From UBA7332 sp051657165 (GTDB taxonomy: Bacteria; Bacteroidota; Bacteroidia; Bacteroidales; UBA7332): a DNA stretch of 64,000 nt. The position numbers and the translations under genes are program-made. Below the pieces are notes generated by a model. The model did not search any database, was not told the origin of the DNA, and saw only the letters and a list, made by a program, of their open reading frames with translations. Below are positions 33,447 through 42,497 of the stretch, piece by piece. The stretch spans positions 1 to 64,000 of the forward strand of contig JBOFKD010000297.1 in the NCBI GenBank assembly GCA_051657165.1. Direction: 5' to 3'. Each line of letters opens with the position of its first letter. Position 1 is the first letter of the stretch.

Positions 33447-34203
33447 TATAGGAGGAAGAGAATTTTCTTCGCGCTTGTTTCTTGGAACAGGCAAGTTCAG
33501 TTCGAATGAACTGATGGGTAAATCCATTGCAGCATCCGCTTCTGAAATGGTAACAGTTGCGATGAAAAGAATAGACATGGGAAACAAAGAAGATGAAATG
33601 CTTCAGTTTATCCGTGATCCTAAAATACAATTATTACCAAATACTTCCGGAGTACGTACGGCTAAAGAGGCTGTCTTTGCAGCTCAACTTGCCAGAGAAG
33701 CATTCGAAACAAATTTCCTTAAACTGGAAATTCACCCGGATCCACGCTATCTTCTTCCGGACACTATAGAAACTCTGAAAGCTACAGAGGAGCTGGCTAA
33801 AATGGGATTTGTGATTCTTCCTTATATCCAGGCAGACCCTGTTCTTTGTAAAAGACTGGAAGACGTGGGTTCGGCTGCCGTAATGCCTCTGGGTGCACCA
33901 ATCGGTACAAATAAAGGGTTACTAACCCGTGATTTTCTTCAGATTATTATAGAGCAAAGCAATGTTCCGGTAATTGTAGATGCCGGTATCGGAGCTCCGT
34001 CACATGCTGCCGAAGCTATGGAAATGGGAGCTGATGCAGTACTGGTAAACACTGCCATTGCAGTAGCTGGTAATCCGGTTGCTATGGCCGAAGCTTTCCG
34101 CAAAGCTGTAGAAGCCGGACGTCAGGCTTTTGAAGCCGGATTGCCTGTTCAACTGGATCGTGCAGAAGCCAGTAGTCCTTTAACGGCATTTTTAGAAAAC
34201 TAA
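33433..34203 (+). CDS. thiG: Thiazole synthase
   Basis: 256 residues; forms the thiazole phosphate ring from DXP, dehydroglycine and the ThiS thiocarboxylate. NIGGREFSSRLFLGTGKFSS, the Schiff-base Lys in NFLKLEIHPDP (about 96) and DAGIGAPSHAAEAMEMGADAVLVNTAIA are all ThiG hallmarks. Overlaps the thiE fusion by 14 bp, indicating coupled translation. Confidence 0.97.
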   Translation: MQKLNIGGREFSSRLFLGTGKFSSNELMGKSIAASASEMVTVAMKRIDMGNKEDEMLQFIRDPKIQLLPNTSGVRTAKEAVFAAQLAREAFETNFLKLEIHPDPRYLLPDTIETLKATEELAKMGFVILPYIQADPVLCKRLEDVGSAAVMPLGAPIGTNKGLLTRDFLQIIIEQSNVPVIVDAGIGAPSHAAEAMEMGADAVLVNTAIAVAGNPVAMAEAFRKAVEAGRQAFEAGLPVQLDRAEASSPLTAFLEN

Positions 34204-34220
34204 ACCTATAAAAATAATAC

Positions 34221-35918
34221 ATGATTATGATTAAGAACAACGTTACAAGAACTCCTTACCCGAATTCTGAGAAGATATATATGCCGGGAACAATTTATCC
34301 GATACAGGTTGCTATGCGTCAGATTAACCTGACTGACTCCGTAAAGGTGGTTGACGGTAAAAAAGTGCATATTAAGAATGAACCGGTAGTTGTTTATGAT
34401 ACAAGCGGACCTTATACAGATCCGGATGCTATGATCGATTTGAACGTTGGGTTATCCCGCCTGCGCGAAAGCTGGATTGAGAAAAACCCTGCCATTGAAC
34501 GATTAGACAAACTTACTTCAGAATACGGCCGGGAACGTGAAGCTGATAAAACACTGGATGAAATCCGCTTCCCGAACCGCCATTTACCATACCGTGCAAA
34601 AAGCGGAGAAGCTATTACTCAAATGGCTATGGCACGTAAAGGGATTATTACTCCTGAAATGGAATATGTTGCTATTCGTGAGAATATGAATAATGCTGCT
34701 CTGGGAATTGAGTCTCATATCACTCCCGAATATGTTCGTGAAGAAGTAGCACGCGGTCGCGCCATCATTCCTGCGAATATTAATCACCCCGAAGCTGAGC
34801 CTATGATTATCGGTCGCAACTTCCTGGTTAAAATCAATACGAATATTGGTAATTCTGCCATGTCATCAGGCATTGAAGAAGAAGTGGACAAAGCAGTATG
34901 GAGTTGTCACTGGGGTGGCGATACGCTGATGGATCTTTCTACCGGTAATAACATTCATGAAACACGTGAGTGGATTGTACGCAACTGTCCGGTTCCGGTA
35001 GGTACAGTTCCTATTTATCAGGCATTGGAAAAAGTAAACGGGAAAGTAGAAGACCTGAACTGGGAAATCTTCCGCGACACATTGATCGAGCAAGCCGAAC
35101 AGGGAGTCGATTACTTTACGATTCATGCGGGTATAAAGCTTGCGAACGTTAACCTTCCAAATACACGTCTGACCGGTATTGTATCACGCGGAGGTTCTAT
35201 AATGACCAAATGGTGTAAAGTGCACCAGAAAGAAAGCTTCCTTTATGAGCATTTTGACGAGATCTGTGATATTCTTAGTCAGTATGACGTAGCTGTATCT
35301 CTTGGAGACGGACTTCGTCCGGGTTCCATTCATGATGCAAACGATGATGCCCAATTTGCCGAACTGGACACATTGGGTGAACTGACACTGAAAGCATGGG
35401 ATAAGGATGTGCAGGTGATTATCGAAGGACCGGGACACGTGCCATTGCACAAGATCAAAGACAATATGGAACGTCAGCTTAAATCTTGTCACGAAGCACC
35501 GTTCTACACCTTAGGTCCTCTGACTACGGATATTGCACCGGGATATGACCATATCACCTCAGCCATAGGTGCAGCTCAGATTGGTTGGTTAGGTACGGCT
35601 ATGCTTTGTTACGTAACGCCAAAAGAGCATCTTGGGTTACCAAATCGTGAGGATGTACGCAACGGAGTAATTACCTATAAAATTGCTGCCCATGCTGCCG
35701 ATCTGGCAAAAGGTCATCCGGGAGCTCATATCCGCGACTATGCGCTGAGTAAAGCCCGTTTTGACTTCCGCTGGAAAGATCAGTTCAATCTGTCGCTTGA
35801 CCCGGCCCGAGCTCTGGAATACTATAAAGAAGGTTCTCATTCTGACGAAAACTATTGTACCATGTGCGGACCAAACTTTTGCGCGATGAAGCTCTCAAAA
35901 GAGTGTATTGAACATTGA
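34221..35918 (+). CDS. thiC: Phosphomethylpyrimidine synthase
   Basis: 565-residue radical SAM enzyme that rearranges AIR to HMP-P. It contains NINHPEAEPMIIGRNFLVKINTNIGNSA, MDLSTGNNIHETREWI and DGLRPGSIHDANDDAQFAELDTLGEL. At the extreme C-terminus is the unusual cluster motif CTMCGPNFCAMK (CxxCxxxxC). The start is ATG 34221, with an in-frame ATG two codons on. thiH begins 28 bp after the stop. Confidence 0.98.
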   Translation: MIMIKNNVTRTPYPNSEKIYMPGTIYPIQVAMRQINLTDSVKVVDGKKVHIKNEPVVVYDTSGPYTDPDAMIDLNVGLSRLRESWIEKNPAIERLDKLTSEYGREREADKTLDEIRFPNRHLPYRAKSGEAITQMAMARKGIITPEMEYVAIRENMNNAALGIESHITPEYVREEVARGRAIIPANINHPEAEPMIIGRNFLVKINTNIGNSAMSSGIEEEVDKAVWSCHWGGDTLMDLSTGNNIHETREWIVRNCPVPVGTVPIYQALEKVNGKVEDLNWEIFRDTLIEQAEQGVDYFTIHAGIKLANVNLPNTRLTGIVSRGGSIMTKWCKVHQKESFLYEHFDEICDILSQYDVAVSLGDGLRPGSIHDANDDAQFAELDTLGELTLKAWDKDVQVIIEGPGHVPLHKIKDNMERQLKSCHEAPFYTLGPLTTDIAPGYDHITSAIGAAQIGWLGTAMLCYVTPKEHLGLPNREDVRNGVITYKIAAHAADLAKGHPGAHIRDYALSKARFDFRWKDQFNLSLDPARALEYYKEGSHSDENYCTMCGPNFCAMKLSKECIEH

Positions 35919-35946
35919 GGTACCGGATATTACTGTAAAAACAATC

Positions 35947-37071
35947 ATGCAAAAAGATTATATCGAAGAAATAAATCATTTGGACTGGGATGCTGTGACA
36001 AGCAGCATCTCAACCAAAACCGAAGAGGATGTGCGCATGGCTCTTCGCAAAAACCGTCTGGATATAGAAGATTTCAAAGCTCTTATATCACCTGTGGCGG
36101 AACCCTATCTGGAACAAATGGCAGCTAAAAGCCGTCAGCTCACACAGCAACGTTTTGGTAAAACCATGCAATTCTACATTCCGCTTTACCTGACAAATGA
36201 GTGTACAAACCATTGTGTATATTGCGGATTCAATCATGAGAATAAGATCAAACGGATTATTCTTACGGATGAAGAAATTCTCAATGAAGTAAAGGCTATT
36301 AAAGCTCTTGGAAATTTTGAGCATATCCTTCTTGTTACGGGCGAATCGCCCCGTCATGCCGGCGTAGAGTACCTGGAGAATGCGATTAAGCTAATCAAAC
36401 CGTATTTTTCGTCTATCTCAATCGAAGTTCAGCCTTTAGAACAGGAGGAGTACGAAAGATTAATTGCCGCAGGGCTAAACAGTGTATATATTTATCAGGA
36501 AACTTATCATAAGGAAAGATATACTGTTTACCATCCGAAAGGCAAGAAGCGCGATTTCAATTATCGTCTCGACACGTATGACCGTCTGGGAAGAGCCGGG
36601 ATTCATAAAATGGGACTGGGTGTACTGATCGGACTGGAAGACTGGCGCACGGATGTGACCATGATGGCAATGCATCTGCGTTATCTTCAGCGCCGCTACT
36701 GGAAAACTAAATACTCAATCTCTTTTCCACGTATGCGTCCGCACACAGGGGAAGGCTTTAAACCAAATGTTATCCTGAAAGATAAAGAGCTGGCTCAGCT
36801 GATCTTTGCTTTTCGTCTCTTTGATCACGACGTGGAAATGGCTCTTTCTACCCGTGAAATGCCGGATTTCCGCAACAATATGACACAGCTTGGTATTACC
36901 TCTTTAAGCGCAGGCTCTAAGACTGAACCGGGTGGATACTATTCTTATCCGAATGCACTCGAGCAGTTCGAAATGGCAGACAACCGTCATCCGTCTGAAG
37001 TGCTGGAAGCAGTACAGGAAAGAGGCTACGAGGTAGTCTGGAAAGACTGGGACCACGTATTGACACGTTAA
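35947..37071 (+). CDS. thiH: 2-iminoacetate (dehydroglycine) synthase
   Basis: 374-residue radical SAM enzyme that cleaves tyrosine to supply dehydroglycine to ThiG in anaerobes. The cluster motif is CTNHCVYCGF (CxxxCxxC, about residue 83). It also shows LLVTGESPRHAGVEYLENAIKLIKPYF, SLSAGSKTEPGGY and the C-terminal VWKDWDHVL tail. I start at ATG 35947; the open frame reaches a TTG inside thiC. thiF follows after 4 bp. Confidence 0.96.
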   Translation: MQKDYIEEINHLDWDAVTSSISTKTEEDVRMALRKNRLDIEDFKALISPVAEPYLEQMAAKSRQLTQQRFGKTMQFYIPLYLTNECTNHCVYCGFNHENKIKRIILTDEEILNEVKAIKALGNFEHILLVTGESPRHAGVEYLENAIKLIKPYFSSISIEVQPLEQEEYERLIAAGLNSVYIYQETYHKERYTVYHPKGKKRDFNYRLDTYDRLGRAGIHKMGLGVLIGLEDWRTDVTMMAMHLRYLQRRYWKTKYSISFPRMRPHTGEGFKPNVILKDKELAQLIFAFRLFDHDVEMALSTREMPDFRNNMTQLGITSLSAGSKTEPGGYYSYPNALEQFEMADNRHPSEVLEAVQERGYEVVWKDWDHVLTR

Positions 37072-37075
37072 ATAT

Positions 37076-37768
37076 ATGGAAAGATACAGCAGACACATAC
37101 TTCTCAAAGAGATTGGCGAAGAAGGACAACAAAAACTCCTTAAAGCATCTGTTCTGATCATAGGTGCAGGTGGATTAGGCTCGCCCATTGCCCTATATCT
37201 GGCTGCTGCGGGAGTGGGACGAATCGGAATCATAGACGATGATGTTGTTTCGCTCACAAACCTGCAACGTCAGATTCTCTACCGCGAATCGCAGATAGGT
37301 ACCCCGAAAGTTGCATGTGCGAAAGCTACTTTAAACGATCTGAACAGCGAAACGGATATACGAACTTATCCTTTTCGTCTGGACGATTCAAATGCCCGGT
37401 CTATCATAAAAGAATATGACCTGATAATTGATGCGTGTGACAACTTTGATACCCGTTATCTGACAGACCGGATAACTCAAAAGTATGGTGTCCCCTATCT
37501 GTATGGAAGTATAGGAGAGTTCACCGGACAAGTATCGGTATTCAATATCGCCGGAGCCGGGAGTTATGCTGATCTGTTTCCGGAGGATGAGAAACCCGAA
37601 AAAGGAACTCTTCCTCTCGGTGTGATGGGTAGTGTGCCGGGGGTTATCGGTTCAATTCAGGCTACTGAAGCGATCAAACTAATCACAGGAATCGGAAAGC
37701 CACTTATTAACGAACTTCTTTGCATCGACCTACTGAACATGGAATTCCGGAAAATAAAGCTGGGATAG
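37076..37768 (+). CDS. thiF: ThiF/MoeB/HesA-family adenylyltransferase
   Basis: 230 residues. The E1-like fold has the nucleotide loop GAGGLGSPIALYLAAAGVG, the Arg finger segment RQILYRESQIGTPK and DACDNFDTRYL, and should adenylate the ThiS C-terminus. The four zinc cysteines and the crossover-loop Cys of E. coli ThiF are absent: that region reads SYADLFPEDEKPEKGTLPLGVMG, with no Cys. Sulfur transfer may therefore not use a ThiF-bound acyl disulfide. Last gene of the operon; terminator at 37789-37838. Confidence 0.92.
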   Translation: MERYSRHILLKEIGEEGQQKLLKASVLIIGAGGLGSPIALYLAAAGVGRIGIIDDDVVSLTNLQRQILYRESQIGTPKVACAKATLNDLNSETDIRTYPFRLDDSNARSIIKEYDLIIDACDNFDTRYLTDRITQKYGVPYLYGSIGEFTGQVSVFNIAGAGSYADLFPEDEKPEKGTLPLGVMGSVPGVIGSIQATEAIKLITGIGKPLINELLCIDLLNMEFRKIKLG

Positions 37769-37788
37769 TATTGTGTTCATAAGTATAC

Positions 37789-37838
37789 GAGGAAGCTGAG
37801 TTATTAACAATTTGTTGATAACTCAGCTTCCTCTCGTT
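37789..37838 (+). terminator. Terminator of the thi operon
   Basis: GAGGAAGCTGAGTTAT (37789-37804) pairs perfectly with ATAACTCAGCTTCCTC (37818-37833), then TCGTTTTT. Confidence 0.9.
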
Positions 37839-38016
37839 TTTGTAGTACGGTCAGTTCTGAAATGGCTGTTTCGGAACAGAGCGTTTCTATAATTAAACCA
37901 CTAAACAAATAACAAGTTAGAATACATTCATTTACACACAACATCAAAAATAACATTCTGAATAATAAGAATCAACCTGCCCGAAAATACGTTCAAATAA
38001 ATTCAAATACACCTTT

Positions 38017-38204
38017 GATTAAGTTTTTTCAAAGGGAGAATAACTTCATTTGCCCGTTTGATTAATTTATATGCTGTACGTCTCCTTTTAAGGAGATGTA
38101 CGTTTCCTTAAAAGGAGACGTACAGGAGAAAAGAAGGAGACGTACGTCTCCTGAATTATACATACGTTCGAAACAAATTAATTCTGCTTTGAAAAAACTT
38201 AATC
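38017..38204. repeat. Palindrome tetrad C bracketed by an 18-bp inverted repeat
   Basis: Four 18-bp units of the AGGAGACGTACGTCTCCT type start at 38069, 38091, 38113 and 38135 (exact 22-bp period, 4-nt A/T spacers). The last is a perfect palindrome; the others have one or both halves altered. A perfect inverted repeat, GATTAAGTTTTTTCAAAG (38017-38034) and its complement (38187-38204), lies 34 bp from the tetrad on each side. The rest of 37839-38256 has no gene. Confidence 0.92.
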
Positions 38205-38256
38205 ATACGTATTCCGAAAAATAATTATACCTGTAAACATAAGGATTTAAAGAATA

Positions 38257-38302
38257 AAAAAAAAGAGCTATTCCCATACTTATCGTATACGGAATAACTC
38301 TT
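38257..38302 (-). terminator. Terminator of the 38320-38868 gene
   Basis: Minus-strand GAGTTATTCCGTATA pairs with TATGGGAATAGCTC (mostly perfect) and is followed by T9. Confidence 0.85.
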
Positions 38303-38319
38303 CTCGTATTTCTCAATAT

Positions 38320-38868
38320 TTAAAACTCAAATGCCACTTTGGTAGAAATAGTCTGCATATTAATTTTGTCTTTAAATTCACCTCGGTAGTCATTCTTCAA
38401 ATAAATAATATCGCTGGTTTGAAGCAGATAACCAACACTCAGTCTGACAGCTTTGTGTTGGTCTATTGGCCACCTGACCCCTACAGAAGGATTAAAGTAA
38501 AGTCCGTTTTTCGGAAAGAAACGATCTTCTTTTACATTTACCACATACCCCAACCGCATAGAAAGATAGGGAGATATGGGAGATACAGGCAATAAAGCTT
38601 CTGCATCCATAAACAAGGGTATAGTCACATCATCCGAGTTCTCCCAAACCTGAAGTCCGGTTCCTGCTCCTAAGAAGAAGTATTTATTAAACTGTAAACC
38701 ATGTGTAGTAAGAAACTCTACACGCGTATGCTCCGAATTATCCAGTCCGGCATCATAACCGACTTCAACAGTTCCTCTATAGCCTCTATCCGGAGAATAT
38801 TTACTCTGAGCATGCACTGAAACAAAGAGTGAGGACAAACACAGAGCGAAAAGAGTTGTATTTTTCAT
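38320..38868 (-). CDS. Putative outer-membrane beta-barrel protein, 182 aa
   Basis: Signal peptide MKNTTLFALCLSSLFVSVHAQ, then alternating hydrophobic/polar strands (RGTVEVGYDAG, VEFLTTHGLQFNKYFFLGAGTGLQVW, PYLSMRLGYVV, FNPSVGVRWPI, VRLSVGYLLQT) and a C-terminal Phe (TISTKVAFEF), typical of small 8-strand outer-membrane barrels. No named family is recognised. The gene has its own promoter (38927-38957) and terminator, so it is monocistronic. Confidence 0.75.
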   Translation of the reverse strand: MKNTTLFALCLSSLFVSVHAQSKYSPDRGYRGTVEVGYDAGLDNSEHTRVEFLTTHGLQFNKYFFLGAGTGLQVWENSDDVTIPLFMDAEALLPVSPISPYLSMRLGYVVNVKEDRFFPKNGLYFNPSVGVRWPIDQHKAVRLSVGYLLQTSDIIYLKNDYRGEFKDKINMQTISTKVAFEF

Positions 38869-38926
38869 TTACTAAGTGATTTGATTTAAGAATAAAAAGC
38901 GAAGAGTAAATACTCCTCTTAATGTA

Positions 38927-38957
38927 CAAATATAAATAAAAGCATCACAAAGCCCAA
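38927..38957 (-). promoter_or_regulatory. Promoter of the outer-membrane protein gene
   Basis: Minus-strand TTG (38957-38955), 20 bp, TATATTTG (38934-38927), giving a leader of about 50 nt before the ATG at 38868. Confidence 0.65.
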
Positions 38958-39166
38958 CAACTGCCTTATATACATTATTTCCTTTGTACTTCCGGCAAAC
39001 AAATTCTGCTATTTTATAAAACAAAGCAGGAAAGCCTCGTTAAACACATCCATATATCTCTTAAAATAAACAGAATAGCCACACTAAAGTTAAAGTACAA
39101 CCGATTCAAAACCATTGCATCTAACAACTTGTTTTAATAATGTCTAAGCTTTTTAAATCATCTATT

Positions 39167-40129
39167 ATGAATTCAAAAATTGCTTTATTTTATTCGTTTC
39201 TGCTAGGAGTGTGTCTTCTATTTGCTTGCAGTCAGGATATACAGTCTCCTTCAAACGAAGCCGGTAATATATCCTTTAAATTAAACTTTACGGATTTATT
39301 ATCTAAGGCTGAAAATACTACCGAAATAGGATGTTACAGCAATAAAACACTTTCTGAGCTGGCTTCTGATAATGCTCTGTTTGCTGTATTTGTAATTGAC
39401 GGAAAACAACATGAGATAAACATTCGGAATATTAATGGTGATTTCGTGGCCGACCCGTTTATGCTTACAATGGGCGAGCATCAACTGAGCAGTTTTATTG
39501 TAATTGAAAGAAGGGAATCTGTCGAAAAGATACTATTTGCCACCCCGAAAAGAGGATCGGAGTTCGCGTCTTTTCTGCCTGAATCTGCGTTACTGGATAT
39601 GACAATTACCATAAGTCCGAAAGAGGTGTACACGAAATTCAGATTCCCGGTCTGGGTATTGTGCGTAGAGAATGTGAATGCCGAAAAATTCGGATACATC
39701 AAATGGGAGGTAAATTACACACGCATATTGTGTTTACCGTTCTCTGTGAATATCTGTAATCCGGAAGACGAACATATTATTGGGACAGGAACACTAAGAC
39801 TTTTTCGTGACGGAAATTTTGAGGATAATATATATACACAGAAGGGTGAAAGACTGATACGAACTATTTATTTTCCGGCAGGAGCAGACAAACTTGCAGA
39901 CTTTTGCATTCCCGATGAATTAAAAACTGATAATACAAAAGAATATTACAAGTACATCTTAACTATAAATAACGGAAAGAGAAGTTTAGTGCTATACGGT
40001 ACGGCCAATGTGGCGACTCTTCTTAGCTATGCTACAGCTCCCGGGAGTATCTGGGATCCGCAATTGAAGTATCTGCATTTTGATCTTTGCAGAAATGATG
40101 CTTCCTGGTTTTTAAAAGAAACAAATTAA
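39167..40129 (+). CDS. Surface lipoprotein paralog 1 (short)
   Basis: 320 residues. Lipobox LLFACS follows a hydrophobic signal, then SQDIQSPSNEA. The body matches the next gene (40175): GxYxxxSFIV, a KFRFPVWVLCVENVNAEKFGYIKWEVNYTRILCLPFSVNIC segment, GTGTLRLFRDGNF, FCIPDELKTDNTKEYYKYILTINN, GTANVATLLSYATAPGSIWDPQLKYLHFDLC, and it stops just after. It therefore has the shared core without a C-terminal extension. An in-frame ATG at 39140 would add 9 residues. Family not recognised; a surface-exposed role is inferred from the lipobox. Confidence 0.7.
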   Translation: MNSKIALFYSFLLGVCLLFACSQDIQSPSNEAGNISFKLNFTDLLSKAENTTEIGCYSNKTLSELASDNALFAVFVIDGKQHEINIRNINGDFVADPFMLTMGEHQLSSFIVIERRESVEKILFATPKRGSEFASFLPESALLDMTITISPKEVYTKFRFPVWVLCVENVNAEKFGYIKWEVNYTRILCLPFSVNICNPEDEHIIGTGTLRLFRDGNFEDNIYTQKGERLIRTIYFPAGADKLADFCIPDELKTDNTKEYYKYILTINNGKRSLVLYGTANVATLLSYATAPGSIWDPQLKYLHFDLCRNDASWFLKETN

Positions 40130-40174
40130 TTATCAACTATATCTTTAAACTTTCAATCACTAAATCTTATTATT

Positions 40175-41644
40175 ATGAGACAAAAATCTTTATTTTCCGT
40201 TTTGGGAGTATTTTTTATGCTCCTTCTGTCTTTCTCGTGCAGCTCTGAAGAGCAAGTACCCAATGAGGATAATAAAAGCGAAGTGGCTTTTGAACTGGCT
40301 TTTCCGGAACAATTAACGAAGGCTGATCCGGCATTTAAAACTCCTTGTTATGATCTTGCTCAGCTTCAAACACTGGCTAATGCAGGAAACCTGAATCTTG
40401 ATTTTACGTTAGGATCGACCAATTATTCGGTAAAAATCAAGTATGTGAATAATAAATTTATCGCCGATCCTGTTTCGCTTGCTTTAGGTACGTATGCCAT
40501 AAACAGCTTTATCGTAAAAGATAATCTGGGGAATACGCTCTACGCTGCTCCTATGACCGGTTCGGCAATGGCTGCTTACGTTCCAGCCGGATTTACACTT
40601 CCATTTAACCTGGTTTTGGGACAGAGTGATCTGTATCAGAAAGTTACTAAACCAATCTGGGTTGTATGTGCACAACACCTTACTCCCTCGGAGTTTGGGT
40701 ATGTAATGTGGGATATTAACTTTATGAAGATGCTTTGCCTTCCATTCTCTGTGAACGTTTGCGATCGCAATGGTGTGCACGCAATCGGTACGGGAACACT
40801 GAAGATATACAAAGACGGGGACTTTACGGATGCCGCATTTACAGCTTCCGGTAGTACGCTGCTGTCAACAACTACATTCCCGAACGGTGCAACGCTGGCT
40901 GAATTCTGCATTCCGGACATTCTTTCGGTAGACAACAATAAGGAGTTCTATAAATACGAAATCAGCACTACAAACAACGGAGTTGCTGCTACTTACACAG
41001 GAACTGCAAACGTGGCTACACTGCTTAATTATGCGGCCAGTTCAGGTGGTGCATGGGACGCTGCCAAAAACTATCTGCACTTTGATTTCTGCAATTGTAA
41101 TCCGAAATGGTTCTTCGAATGTGGAAGTGAGGTGGTTTGTAACCAGAATGCTATTATAGATATTTATTCCGGTATCGGGAATCTATTATCATTTAATTCG
41201 GTTGTTCAAACGAAACTCACAGCAGGTAGCTTTGTAGATGGCTTCGCAGGGCTTATAACAGTAGGATCAGGACTGGCAATACCGGCAGGTACTGTCATCC
41301 GGATTAAAGCACCGGTAAAAATGAACACCGGAATAAAGATGTTTGCCAATATAGGTTATCTACAAGTCGCATTAAATACGACTATTTCCTCGCCTGTATA
41401 CAGAGTAAATATATATTCTGATAACTTCATTACCAAGTACAAAACACTGACAGACCAATATAATTTATTCAATAATTACAATTCACAATGGAGTACCGAC
41501 TCTCCTATATGCATTGATGAACAAGCAAATTGTTATTATTATGAGTTTGAGTTTCTAAAGGCTATTCCGGTTCTTACCCGATTATCCATTGAAATAGCTC
41601 CAAATAATGAATGTCCAAAACAACATATAGATATCGCTTTATAA
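40175..41644 (+). CDS. Surface lipoprotein paralog 2 (with C-terminal domain)
   Basis: 489 residues; signal MRQKSLFSVLGVFFMLLLSFSC with the export-type sequence CSSEEQVPNED. Residues 25-305 repeat the core of paralog 1 (VSLALGTYAINSFIV, KPIWVVCAQHLTPSEFGYVMWDINFMKMLCLPFSVNVC, GTGTLKIYKDGDF, TTFPNGATLAEFCIPD, GTANVATLLNYAASSGGAWDAAKNYLHFDFC). Residues 320-489 are an extra beta-rich domain not shared with the minus-strand paralogs. It follows paralog 1 by 45 bp and ends at the terminator 41663-41695. Confidence 0.72.
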   Translation: MRQKSLFSVLGVFFMLLLSFSCSSEEQVPNEDNKSEVAFELAFPEQLTKADPAFKTPCYDLAQLQTLANAGNLNLDFTLGSTNYSVKIKYVNNKFIADPVSLALGTYAINSFIVKDNLGNTLYAAPMTGSAMAAYVPAGFTLPFNLVLGQSDLYQKVTKPIWVVCAQHLTPSEFGYVMWDINFMKMLCLPFSVNVCDRNGVHAIGTGTLKIYKDGDFTDAAFTASGSTLLSTTTFPNGATLAEFCIPDILSVDNNKEFYKYEISTTNNGVAATYTGTANVATLLNYAASSGGAWDAAKNYLHFDFCNCNPKWFFECGSEVVCNQNAIIDIYSGIGNLLSFNSVVQTKLTAGSFVDGFAGLITVGSGLAIPAGTVIRIKAPVKMNTGIKMFANIGYLQVALNTTISSPVYRVNIYSDNFITKYKTLTDQYNLFNNYNSQWSTDSPICIDEQANCYYYEFEFLKAIPVLTRLSIEIAPNNECPKQHIDIAL

Positions 41645-41662
41645 CACTTATAAACCACTTTC

Positions 41663-41695
41663 CAAAGCCTCCCTATACAAAATAGAGAGGCTTTG
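41663..41695 (+). terminator. Terminator of the lipoprotein pair
   Basis: CAAAGCCTCcCTAT (41663-41676) pairs with ATAGaGAGGCTTTG (41682-41695) with one mismatch; short T stretch after. Lies 39 bp before the convergent DUF4476 stop. Confidence 0.7.
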
Positions 41696-41733
41696 TTGCG
41701 ATATATCCATAACCTTTACCGGGAAATAGTCAA

Positions 41734-42363
41734 TTACCGGATATTCAAATCCCGAAGTACCTGATTGATATATTTTTCCAGCTCCCTTTTATCTGTCGAA
41801 AAGGTAAAGCTATTGCCTACGATTGTGTAATAATTCTCAGGATCGGAACAAAACTGAAACAGATATTTAGCCATTTCAATCTGGCTTTTACTAAACGAAA
41901 GCGTCTTGATAAGAGAGGCTACCTGAGACGAGGTAAAGTTATTTTTCAATGTTGCCATTTTAATAATTGGCATTTTCTGATCATCAAAAGATTCATCGTT
42001 GACTGTCCGCAATAAAATATCAAATTGTCTCTGATCCATTGCCGGTACGTATCCCGAAGGAAATCCGGGCTGAACAACCGGAGGATGGCTTCCTCCTCTA
42101 TCCAGAGAAATAACTAGCGTTCCCCGGCCGCTGTAACGTATCTGATCTGTAAAAATAATGCGGCCATTATTATCTGCCTGCACATTATACACGCCGGGAC
42201 GTAAATTAGCCACAAAGCTGGTTTGACTGGGCAGATTCACTCGCTGCCCGTCCAGCCGGACTGTTACCGGATATCTGCTCTCGAAGAGAATACCATTAAT
42301 TTCCTGTGCAAATAAAGTAATTACCAAAAGGCTGAAAGCAAAACATACAATCATCTTTTTCAT
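41734..42363 (-). CDS. DUF4476 protein
   Basis: 209 residues: signal peptide MKKMIVCFAFSLLVITLFAQ, a PEGA-like N-terminal beta region (PVTVRLDGQRVNLPSQTSFVANLRPGVYNVQADN), a Pro-rich linker and a C-terminal DUF4476 helical domain (FDILLRTVNDESFDDQKMPIIKMATLKNNFTSSQVASLIKTLSFSKSQIEMAKYLFQF). Exported, function unknown. I start at ATG 42363 because it gives a clean signal peptide; the open frame extends 37 codons upstream. A minus-strand TATCTTTG (42404-42397) 33 bp before this ATG is a good -7 box. Confidence 0.85.
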   Translation of the reverse strand: MKKMIVCFAFSLLVITLFAQEINGILFESRYPVTVRLDGQRVNLPSQTSFVANLRPGVYNVQADNNGRIIFTDQIRYSGRGTLVISLDRGGSHPPVVQPGFPSGYVPAMDQRQFDILLRTVNDESFDDQKMPIIKMATLKNNFTSSQVASLIKTLSFSKSQIEMAKYLFQFCSDPENYYTIVGNSFTFSTDKRELEKYINQVLRDLNIR

Positions 42364-42421
42364 AAGCTTCCATATTATATAAGTAAGGTTTTGCTGCAAA
42401 GATATATAAATATATAAATCA

Positions 42422-42472
42422 GAGAAGGAGTTGTGCCTGTATTCCCGTAAGAACAGTACACAACTCCTTCTC
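42422..42472 (-). terminator. Hairpin after lipoprotein paralog 3
   Basis: GAGAAGGAGTTGTG (42422-42435) pairs perfectly with CACAACTCCTTCTC (42459-42472). The downstream sequence on the minus strand is T-rich but has no long T-run. Confidence 0.65.
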
Positions 42473-42497
42473 AATAAAATCTAATCCAATTCATTAA

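Noticed and set aside
38035..38186. Tetrad C interior as an invertible promoter
   Set aside because: No TAnnTTTG box with a correctly spaced TTTG is found on either strand between the 18-bp arms, so a promoter switch is not supported, though inversion itself is not excluded.
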